From NCBI GenBank assembly GCA_900322165.1, contig ONYR01000343.1:1-11699 (forward strand): a stretch of 11,699 bases of DNA, given 5' to 3'. Positions 6,124 to 11,699 of this stretch are shown here, one piece after another. The notes below the pieces were generated by a model. The model worked only from the letters and a program-made list of their open reading frames with translations, was not told where the DNA came from and made no database searches. Origin of the DNA: an uncultured Eubacteriales bacterium. Its GTDB lineage: Bacteria; Bacillota; Clostridia; Lachnospirales; Bianqueaceae. A program made the position numbers and the translations under genes. How positions within the stretch are numbered: position 1 is the stretch's first letter; each line of letters opens with the position of its first letter.

Positions 6124-7287
6124 TTAGAAAAGGCCTTTCTTTTTGTTAAACAAGCCACCCTTTGATCCGTTGCCACTCGTAGGTCTCTCGCCCATCGAGG
6201 CCGCGAATTCCTTCAGCTTCTGTTTCTGCTCTTCCGTCAGCTTCTTGGGAATATCCACGTTGACAGTCATGTAGAGATCACCGCGCTGCGATTCGTTCTT
6301 CAGGTACGGGACACCCTTGCCGCGCAGACGGAATCTCGTTCCGCTCTGCGTACCAGCCGGCACCGTGTATTCCACGGGACCGTCGATCGTCTGGATCGTC
6401 AGGGTATCGCCAAGCACGGCCTGCGTGTAGCTGATCGAGATCGCAGAGTACAGATCAAATCCCTGTCTGGAGAAGATCGGATCATTCTGAACCTTCACGG
6501 TGATATACAGATTGCCGTTCGGTCCGCCGTTGGTTCCTGGCTCGCCCTTTCCGCTCAAGCGGATGCGCTGACCGTCATCGATACCGGCCGGAATGTCCAC
6601 CTCATAGGTTTTCGGCGTTTTGACACGGCCGTTTCCGCTGCAGTTCGGGCATTTATCCTTGATGATCTTGCCGGTGCCGCCGCAGGTCGCGCAGGTGCGG
6701 TCCGAGACCATGGTCCCGAAGATCGTGTTCTGCTGCACCCTCTGACGTCCGCTTCCCTGACAGGTCGGGCAGGTCTCCGGCTTGGTACCCCTGCGGGCGC
6801 CGGATCCGCTGCACTCCGGACAGAGATCGTAGATCCAGATATCGTGCTTCTTGTGCGTGCCGAACATCGATTCCTTGAAGGAGATCGTAATGCTGCTCTG
6901 GACGTCACGTCCCTGGGTCGGCGCGTTCGGATTGGCACGTCGGGAAGAAAATCCGCCGCCGCCGAAGAAGTCCGCGAAACCGCCGCCGCCGAAAATGTCA
7001 CCGAAGCTTGAGAAGATGTCATTGAAGTCCATGTTCTCGTAGCCGGTTCCGCCCGTCTGATCAAAGGCCGCGTGGCCGAACTGATCATATTTGGCGCGTT
7101 TGTCCGGGTCGCTCAGAACACCGTAAGCCTCTGCGGCTTCCTTGAACTTCTCCTCTGCCTCCTTGTTGTTCGGGTTGGCATCGGGGTGGTATTTTTTGGC
7201 CAGCTGTCGATAAGCCTTCTTGATCTCCTGATCCGTAGCTGACTTATCGACGCCCAGCACTTCATAGTAGTCTCTTTTATCTGCCAT
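6124..7287 (-). CDS. dnaJ: Chaperone protein DnaJ (Hsp40)
   Basis: DnaJ delivers unfolded clients to DnaK and stimulates its ATPase. From ATG 7287 it has 387 residues and is a complete type I (class A) DnaJ. The J domain spans about 1-70 with the essential HPD at 34-36. A Gly/Phe-rich linker at about 78-113 contains the doubled block GGGGFADFFGGGGF. The zinc-binding domain has four CxxCxGxG repeats with Cys pairs 156/159, 173/176, 199/202 and 213/216. Then comes the beta-rich client-binding and dimer domain. A GTG directly before the ATG would add one residue; MADKRDYYEVLG is the common beginning. No strong Shine-Dalgarno site is visible and the dnaK stop is only 11 nt upstream, so translation is probably coupled to dnaK. 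A terminator follows. Confidence 0.98.
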   Translation of the reverse strand: MADKRDYYEVLGVDKSATDQEIKKAYRQLAKKYHPDANPNNKEAEEKFKEAAEAYGVLSDPDKRAKYDQFGHAAFDQTGGTGYENMDFNDIFSSFGDIFGGGGFADFFGGGGFSSRRANPNAPTQGRDVQSSITISFKESMFGTHKKHDIWIYDLCPECSGSGARRGTKPETCPTCQGSGRQRVQQNTIFGTMVSDRTCATCGGTGKIIKDKCPNCSGNGRVKTPKTYEVDIPAGIDDGQRIRLSGKGEPGTNGGPNGNLYITVKVQNDPIFSRQGFDLYSAISISYTQAVLGDTLTIQTIDGPVEYTVPAGTQSGTRFRLRGKGVPYLKNESQRGDLYMTVNVDIPKKLTEEQKQKLKEFAASMGERPTSGNGSKGGLFNKKKGLF

Positions 7288-7298
7288 CACTCTTCATC

Positions 7299-9227
7299 TC
7301 AGACTTCACGATAATCAGCATCGATGGTGCCGTCATCGTTAGGATTGTTGTTGCCGCCGTTAAAGCCCTGGCCGTTAAAGCCCTGGCCGTTGAAGCCCTG
7401 GCCGTTGAAGCCCTGACCGCCGTTAAAGTCCTGGCCGCCTGCCTGACCCTGAGCGCCGCCCTGCTGCTGATACAGCTTCTCGGCCATCTGGTTCAGTGCC
7501 TGGGTCAGCTCTTCCGTCTTGGACTTCAGCTCGGAAACCTGGCTCTCGGTGAGGTTCTGGTTGTTCTTGTTGTCCTGAACAAGCGTCTTCAGTGCGGAAA
7601 GCTTGCCTTCGATGTTGCTCTTGTCATCGGCCGGAACCTTGTCGCCAAGCTCTTCGAGGGATTTCTCGGTCTGCATAACCATCGCATCCGCCTCGTTCAG
7701 CGTGTCGACAGCTTCCTTACGCTTCTTATCTTCGGCTGCGTACTGCTCAGCTTCCTTAACAGCGCGGTCGATCTCAGCATCGCTCAGGTTGGAGGAAGCG
7801 GTGATCGTGATCTTCTGCTCCTTGCCCGAACCCTTATCCTTAGCGGTTACATTAACGATACCGTTGGCATCGATATCGAAGGTAACTTCGATCTGCGGAA
7901 CACCGCGGCGGGCTGCCGGGATACCGTCCAGACGGAAACGTCCAAGGGTCTTGTTGTCACGAGCCATCGGGCGCTCACCCTGCAGGATGTGAATATCAAC
8001 GGCGGTCTGATTGTCTTCCGCGGTCGAGAATATCTGGCTCTTGTGCGCCGGGATCGTGGTGTTGCGCTCGATCAGAGGCGTGGAAACACCGCCGAGGGTC
8101 TCGATGGAAAGGGTCAGAGGCGTAACATCAAGCAGAAGGATGTCGCCGCTGCCGGCTTCACCGGAGAGCTTGCCGCCCTGGATGGCTGCGCCGATGGCAA
8201 CACACTCATCCGGGTTCAGGGTCTTGGAGGGCTCCTTGCCGGTCAGTTCCTTAACGATGTTCTGAACCGCGGGCATACGGGTTGAACCGCCGACCAGCAG
8301 GACCTTGCTCAGGTCTGCAGCCGTCATCTTCGCATCACGCAGTGCGTTGGTTACCGGAATCTTGGTACGCTCAAGAAGGTCAGAGGTCATACGCTCGAAA
8401 TCGGTACGAGTCAGACGGACGGACAGATGTTTCGGTCCCTCTTCGGTCGCCGTGATGTACGGAATGTTGATGTCGGTGACGGTCATGTTGGACAGCTCTT
8501 TCTTAGCCGTCTCTGCTGCGTCCTTCAGACGCTGCATTGCCATCTTATCGGTGGAAAGGTCGATGCCTTCCGCCTTCTTGAATTCAGAAACCAGGTGGTT
8601 GATGATTCTCTGGTCGAAGTCATCACCGCCGAGGTGGTTGTCACCGCTGGTAGCCTTAACTTCGATAACGCCATCGCCAATGTCGATGATGGAGACATCG
8701 AAGGTACCGCCGCCAAGGTCGTAGACCATGATGGTCTGCTCCTGCTCGTTGTCAAGGCCGTAAGCCAGAGCGGCTGCGGTAGGCTCGTTGATGATACGCT
8801 CAACCTCAAGACCGGCGATACGGCCGGCATCCTTGGTTGCCTGACGCTGTGCGTCGTTGAAGTAGGCAGGAACGGTGATAACAGCCTTGGAGACCTTCTC
8901 GCCAAGATACGCTTCCGCGTCGTTCTTCAGCTTGGTAAGGATCATCGCGGAGATCTCCTGAGGAGAATAGCTCTTTCCATCGATCGTAACATGTTCATTG
9001 GAGCCCATCTTACGCTTGATGGAACGGACGGTTTTGTCCGGATAGCTGACGGCTTGACGCTTTGCCAGATCGCCGACAAGACGCTCGCCGGTCTTGCTGA
9101 AAGAAACGATCGAAGGCGTGGTACGGCTGCCTTCGGGGTTGGTAATAACAGTGGGCTGACCCATTTCCATAACTGCTACGCAGGAATTGGTCGTTCCGAG
9201 ATCGATACCGATAATTTTATCACTCAT
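7299..9227 (-). CDS. dnaK: Chaperone protein DnaK (Hsp70)
   Basis: DnaK is the ATP-dependent Hsp70 that binds exposed hydrophobic segments in the cytoplasm, with DnaJ and GrpE as partners. It has 642 residues. The nucleotide-binding domain shows IGIDLGTTNSCVAV at 6-19, AYFNDAQRQATKDAG at 121-135, YDLGGGTFDVSI at 169-180 and VGGSTRMP at 312-319. The linker and start of the substrate domain are DILLLDVTPLTL at 362-373, followed by the beta-sandwich and a helical lid to about 587. The segment around 70-90 lacks the ~24-residue insert of Gram-negative DnaKs, a Firmicutes sign. The tail has a GQGFN repeat (605-624) before the conserved acidic end DADYREV. ATG 9227 has AAGGAGG 8 nt upstream. It lies 31 nt after grpE. 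Confidence 0.99.
   Translation of the reverse strand: MSDKIIGIDLGTTNSCVAVMEMGQPTVITNPEGSRTTPSIVSFSKTGERLVGDLAKRQAVSYPDKTVRSIKRKMGSNEHVTIDGKSYSPQEISAMILTKLKNDAEAYLGEKVSKAVITVPAYFNDAQRQATKDAGRIAGLEVERIINEPTAAALAYGLDNEQEQTIMVYDLGGGTFDVSIIDIGDGVIEVKATSGDNHLGGDDFDQRIINHLVSEFKKAEGIDLSTDKMAMQRLKDAAETAKKELSNMTVTDINIPYITATEEGPKHLSVRLTRTDFERMTSDLLERTKIPVTNALRDAKMTAADLSKVLLVGGSTRMPAVQNIVKELTGKEPSKTLNPDECVAIGAAIQGGKLSGEAGSGDILLLDVTPLTLSIETLGGVSTPLIERNTTIPAHKSQIFSTAEDNQTAVDIHILQGERPMARDNKTLGRFRLDGIPAARRGVPQIEVTFDIDANGIVNVTAKDKGSGKEQKITITASSNLSDAEIDRAVKEAEQYAAEDKKRKEAVDTLNEADAMVMQTEKSLEELGDKVPADDKSNIEGKLSALKTLVQDNKNNQNLTESQVSELKSKTEELTQALNQMAEKLYQQQGGAQGQAGGQDFNGGQGFNGQGFNGQGFNGQGFNGGNNNPNDDGTIDADYREV
7359..7436 (-). 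repeat. 15-bp tandem repeats in the 3' end of dnaK (GQGFN units)
   Basis: Four 15-bp units lie head to tail at 7359-7418. The first two are identical, the third differs by one base and the fourth by two. A fifth unit, 7422-7436, is offset by one extra codon and has one change. On the coding strand each unit is GGCCAGGGCTTTAAC or a close variant and encodes GQGFN, making a flexible tail. In-frame 15-bp steps allow copy number to change without breaking the conserved C-terminus. Confidence 0.93.
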
Positions 9228-9258
9228 GGTGAAATCCTCCTTATATTCTTAATGGACT

Positions 9259-9897
9259 TTAGTTCGCTACTTTAACGAGGGATGCACGAAGGAGTGTTCC
9301 GTTCATGACATATCCCTTTCTGAATACCGCGACGATCTCATCGTCGCCGGCGTTTTCGTCCTCCACGCGCTGCATTGCTTCGTGGAAGGCCGGATCAAAG
9401 GTCTTGCCGAGATCATCGAGCTGCTGCACGCCGATCTTGGAAAGCGCCTTGATGAGCTCATCGTAGGTCATCTGTATGCCTTCGAAGAAGGGATCGTTCT
9501 GATCCTGATCCTTGTTGGCTGCGATGGCCCGCTCGAAGTTGTCGATGATCGGGAGGATCGCCTCCACCACGCATCTTTCGCCTCTCTCAAAGCTCTGATC
9601 CTTTTCTTTGGTCGTTCTCTTACGGTAATTGTCAAATTCTGCCATCAGGCGAAGCAGCTGATCCTTGGTCTGCTCAAGCTTATCGTTGACTTCCTTGAGC
9701 GGGTCCTTGACCTCAGCCTCTTCAGCCTGCTTTTCTTCTGCCTTGGTTTCTTCGCATTGCTCCTTTTCCGGGGCCTCAGCCTTTACGGTTTCAGCCTCTT
9801 GTGCGGATTTTTCTGCGGTCCCTTCCGCTGCCATTTCCGGATTCTTTTCTGCCTCAGCCTCCGCTTTCTGCGCCTGCTGCTTCATCTCGTCCGTCAT
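9259..9897 (-). CDS. grpE: Nucleotide exchange factor GrpE
   Basis: GrpE is the dimeric factor that releases ADP from DnaK and acts as a thermosensor. From ATG 9897 it has 212 residues. About 75 N-terminal residues are very rich in Glu, Ala, Lys and Gln and low in complexity. Then comes the long coiled-coil helix with AEFDNYRKRT at 86-95 and ILPIIDNFERAI at 114-125. The C-terminal beta domain has DPAFHEAMQRVED at 168-180 and ends YVMNGTLLRASLVKVAN, all typical. The frame extends to a TTG at 9912, but GAGGAGG at 9910-9904 lies between that codon and ATG 9897, so the ATG is the likely start. The first 44 nt lie inside the 3' end of hrcA in another frame. It precedes dnaK by 31 nt. Confidence 0.97.
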   Translation of the reverse strand: MTDEMKQQAQKAEAEAEKNPEMAAEGTAEKSAQEAETVKAEAPEKEQCEETKAEEKQAEEAEVKDPLKEVNDKLEQTKDQLLRLMAEFDNYRKRTTKEKDQSFERGERCVVEAILPIIDNFERAIAANKDQDQNDPFFEGIQMTYDELIKALSKIGVQQLDDLGKTFDPAFHEAMQRVEDENAGDDEIVAVFRKGYVMNGTLLRASLVKVAN

Positions 9898-10957
9898 GGG
9901 TATCCTCCTCAATCATTGGTTTTATAGGGCCGCCGTCGAACAGATTCGGGAAATCCTTCATCAGATTCTCCAGCGCCGATACAACACGGTTGTAATCCAT
10001 ACGCATCGGGCCGACAACGCTGATCGATCCGATACTTTTGTCATTATACCGATAGTTGGCTGTTACGATGCTGCAGTCACGCAGCTGTTCGATCGAGTTC
10101 TCCGTGCCGATCCGGATCTGAACACCGATCTTCCCGTTCTCGCTTGGAGCGGTCAGGCTTCGCACCTGATCCTTGTGAGTAAAGAACTCCATCAGGGAAC
10201 GAGCTCTTGAGATATCGCTGAATTCAGGGAAGTTCAGGATATTTGTCGTGCCGGACGTGATAACGTCGACATCGTCCGAATACTGAAGCGTCTCCTGGAT
10301 CGCATCCAGCACCATGTCCATGGTCTCGGCTTCCAGATGGCATTCCTTTTTGATCTTCTGGATCAGGGTCAGATCCATCTCGCTTATGGCAAGACCGGTC
10401 AGTTCCCGGTTCAGAATATCGGAAATGTAGTACAGCTCCTGTTCCTTCAGCGGATGCTCGAGCGGGATCACATGATTCCGAACGATATTGCCGTCGGTCA
10501 CAAGGATCAGGATCGCGGATTTCTCATCGAGCGGAACGAGCTGCAGATGCTTGAGCACGACGCGCTTCAGCTGCGGCAAGGTTACGACCGCCGTGTACTT
10601 TGTCATCGATGCCAAGAGATCACCGATCTCCTTTAAAAGAGAATCGAGCTGCACCGCCTTTGACTTCAGAATATCCCGAACAACACCGAGCTGTTCTTCT
10701 TCCACGTGGGGCCGCTGCATCAGTTCATCGACATATAAGCGGTACCCTTTCGCCGAAGGAATTCGGCCTGCGGAAGTATGCGGCTGTTCGATCAGTCCCA
10801 TCTCCTCCAGGTCAGACATCTCATTTCGGATCGTGGCTGAACTCAGCTCCGTCAGAAATCTTCGGGAGATCGTTCTAGAGCCGACCGGCTCCGCCGTTTC
10901 CAGGTAATTCATGATGATGGCCTGCAGGATCTGGAGTTTTCTCTCACTCATTTCCAT
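9854..10957 (-). CDS. hrcA: Heat-inducible transcription repressor HrcA
   Basis: HrcA is a dimeric repressor that binds CIRCE and shuts off class I heat-shock genes; its activity is known to depend on GroE chaperonin. With ATG 10957 it has 367 residues. The winged helix-turn-helix covers about 1-75, including AEPVGSRTISRRFL and SSATIRNEMSDLEEMGLIEQ, followed by PHTSAGRIPSAKGYRLYVDEL. A GAF-like middle domain and a C-terminal domain with GPMRMDY follow. The start is uncertain: GTG 10966, ATG 10957 and ATG 10951 are in frame. AGGTGA 5 nt before ATG 10957 favours that one. The acidic, Gly-rich last ~20 residues run past the usual end and overlap the grpE start by 44 nt. A perfect CIRCE lies just upstream, so it is autoregulated. 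Confidence 0.96.
   Translation of the reverse strand: MEMSERKLQILQAIIMNYLETAEPVGSRTISRRFLTELSSATIRNEMSDLEEMGLIEQPHTSAGRIPSAKGYRLYVDELMQRPHVEEEQLGVVRDILKSKAVQLDSLLKEIGDLLASMTKYTAVVTLPQLKRVVLKHLQLVPLDEKSAILILVTDGNIVRNHVIPLEHPLKEQELYYISDILNRELTGLAISEMDLTLIQKIKKECHLEAETMDMVLDAIQETLQYSDDVDVITSGTTNILNFPEFSDISRARSLMEFFTHKDQVRSLTAPSENGKIGVQIRIGTENSIEQLRDCSIVTANYRYNDKSIGSISVVGPMRMDYNRVVSALENLMKDFPNLFDGGPIKPMIEEDTHDGRDEAAGAESGG
9904..9910 (-). promoter_or_regulatory. grpE Shine-Dalgarno site inside the hrcA coding region
   Basis: GAGGAGG on the minus strand lies 6 nt before ATG 9897, within the last codons of hrcA. It fixes the grpE start downstream of the in-frame TTG at 9912 and implies that ribosomes on hrcA cross the grpE start. 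Confidence 0.8.
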
Positions 10958-10982
10958 AATTGTCACCTGCCATCTTATCTTG

Positions 10983-11009
10983 TTAGCACTCTTTATCTTT
11001 GAGTGCTAA
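10983..11009. promoter_or_regulatory. CIRCE operator (HrcA binding site)
   Basis: The inverted repeat TTAGCACTC - 9 nt - GAGTGCTAA is a perfect match to the CIRCE consensus: arms at 10983-10991 and 11001-11009, spacer at 10992-11000. One more base pair matches on the outside. It begins a few bases after the predicted start of transcription and ends 25 nt before ATG 10957, so it lies in the hrcA leader. It marks hrcA-grpE-dnaK-dnaJ as an HrcA-controlled heat-shock operon. Confidence 0.98.
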
Positions 11010-11020
11010 CATCTTGGTAT

Positions 11021-11049
11021 AATGTAGCACCGACCCTATTTTTTGTCAA
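11021..11049 (-). promoter_or_regulatory. Main (sigma-A type) promoter of hrcA-grpE-dnaK-dnaJ
   Basis: The minus strand has a perfect -35 TTGACA (11049-11044), a 17-bp spacer and -10 TACATT (11026-11021, 4 of 6 matches). Initiation is expected near 11014, directly before CIRCE, which is the usual layout for HrcA-regulated operons. Confidence 0.88.
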
Positions 11050-11059
11050 GTGTCGGTGC
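11027..11059. repeat. 8-bp inverted repeat flanking the hrcA -35 box
   Basis: GCACCGAC at 11027-11034 and its exact reverse complement at 11052-11059 are 17 bp apart. One arm is just upstream of the -35 hexamer and the other fills the promoter spacer up to the -10 box. It differs from CIRCE and does not match the CtsR heptad repeat. It may be a second operator or chance; neither strand shows a T-run after it, so a terminator is unlikely. Confidence 0.6.
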
Positions 11060-11125
11060 GCAAAAATCAGCATCTTTTTTGATTTTTTTAATTTAATTCA
11101 ACGTTTGTTTAAAATCCGTCCATAT

Positions 11126-11699
11126 TTACAAAAGGAAGTCGACAAATACTTGATTGGAAAGATCGACCCCTCGATCACTCAGGTGGATCCGTCCGTTTTC
11201 CCTAATTAAAAGACCATCCTCGACATGCTTTTCCACAATGCCTGGGAACACGGAATCGATCGTTTTTCCGAAGGTTTTTTTGAATTCCGACTCGCTCACA
11301 CCCACCATGCGCCTCAGGCCGAGGAACATGAACTCAGACATACAGTCCGCTTCGCTGAGCGTTTCGATCTCCGCTCGAATTTTGTCAAGCTCGCCTGAAT
11401 GTGCGAGATACAGCTTATAATCATCGGTGTTGCGGACTCTCACCTCGCCGGGAAGCAATGACGAGCTGCCCAGTCCAAGGCCAAGGTACGGTGTCCGCAC
11501 CCAATATCCGCTGTTGTGACGGCTCTCATAGCCTGTCCTTGCGAAATTGGAGATCTCATAGCGCTCATATCCGCGCGATCGAAGATAGGAAACGCCTTCA
11601 TGGTACATTGCCCTCTCATCCTCTTCACTCGGAAGATCGAGCTCATCCTGTTTCTCGTAAAACGGAGTTCCTTCTTCAATAATAAGGCTGTAGCAGGAC
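11126..11699 (-). CDS. hemW: HemW-like radical SAM protein (coproporphyrinogen III oxidase-like), C-terminal part
   Basis: The last ~190 residues of a HemN-like protein; the 5' end, with the radical-SAM CxxxCxxC motif, lies outside the window. The frame is open to the window edge and upstream of the internal ATG at 11608. It reads SCYSLIIEEGTPFYEK, then ERYEISNFAR, SRHNSGYW and YLGLGLGSSS, all typical of HemW. The C-terminal HemN_C domain follows (EFMFLGLRRMVGVSESEF...LSDRGVDLSNQVF). HemW proteins are thought to be heme chaperones rather than true coproporphyrinogen oxidases; the older name is hemN. It precedes hrcA in many Firmicutes, which supports the call. Its stop is about 75 nt before the hrcA -35 box, with no strong terminator between, so some read-through into the heat-shock operon is possible. 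Confidence 0.93.
   Translation of the reverse strand, partial: SCYSLIIEEGTPFYEKQDELDLPSEEDERAMYHEGVSYLRSRGYERYEISNFARTGYESRHNSGYWVRTPYLGLGLGSSSLLPGEVRVRNTDDYKLYLAHSGELDKIRAEIETLSEADCMSEFMFLGLRRMVGVSESEFKKTFGKTIDSVFPGIVEKHVEDGLLIRENGRIHLSDRGVDLSNQVFVDFLL

Noticed and set aside
8427..9275. Plus-strand frame opposite dnaK
   Set aside because: Antisense frames to dnaK are a common artefact of its codon use and have often been mis-annotated.
11018..11023. Plus-strand TATAAT with a preceding TGG (extended -10)
   Set aside because: There is no good -35 and no plus-strand gene downstream; it overlaps the hrcA promoter and would only give antisense RNA to hemW. Probably chance, though RNA-seq could show a transcript.
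11062..11087. Weak A+T hairpin (AAAAATCA / TGATTTTT) after hemW
   Set aside because: The 8-bp stem is almost only A-T with a 10-nt loop and is followed on the minus strand by GCGC, so it is too weak to call a terminator with confidence.
1..11699. Search for CRISPR arrays, transposases, tRNA/rRNA genes, toxin-antitoxin or phage defence genes, and broken genes
   Set aside because: Nothing of this kind is visible. All long frames are intact housekeeping or carbohydrate genes, and no gene-free stretch exceeds about 170 nt.

Overview
The window looks like chromosomal DNA from a Gram-positive anaerobe of the Clostridia, most likely Lachnospiraceae or a close relative. This rests on three things. 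The gene order hemW - hrcA - grpE - dnaK - dnaJ - prmA - rsmE is the Firmicutes heat-shock neighbourhood. A perfect CIRCE operator lies in front of hrcA. DnaK lacks the nucleotide-binding-domain insert found in Gram-negative DnaKs. Shine-Dalgarno sites are strong and G+C is moderate (a little over half by eye). The species call is inference.

Left part (1-1730, plus strand): the 3' end of a Gfo/Idh/MocA-type NAD(P)-dependent oxidoreductase, then a metal-dependent TIM-barrel sugar-phosphate isomerase/epimerase-like protein 17 nt downstream. A strong intrinsic terminator closes this carbohydrate operon. The substrate cannot be read from the sequence.

Right part (1749-11699, all minus strand, so read right to left): the C-terminal part of HemW; a 170-nt spacer with the hrcA promoter, the CIRCE element and a second inverted repeat around the -35 box; then hrcA, grpE (overlapping hrcA by 44 nt), dnaK and dnaJ, ending at an intrinsic terminator. 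prmA starts only 27 nt beyond that terminator. It is followed by rsmE, a NifS/IscS-type cysteine desulfurase and thiI, closely spaced and apparently co-transcribed. thiI converges on the left operon.

How the genes fit together: HrcA represses its own operon through CIRCE, and GrpE/DnaK/DnaJ form the Hsp70 folding machine. PrmA (ribosomal protein L11) and RsmE (16S rRNA U1498) modify the ribosome. The desulfurase probably supplies persulfide sulfur to ThiI for 4-thiouridine in tRNA, since this ThiI has no rhodanese domain.

No mobile element, CRISPR array, tRNA/rRNA gene or clearly new system was found. The least explained structure is regulatory: an extended -10 promoter inside a near-perfect 20-bp palindrome, placed just before the terminator that separates dnaJ from prmA, and the extra inverted repeat flanking the hrcA -35 box. 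Several likely starts differ from the longest open frames (thiI, prmA, dnaJ, grpE, hrcA); reasons are given per gene.
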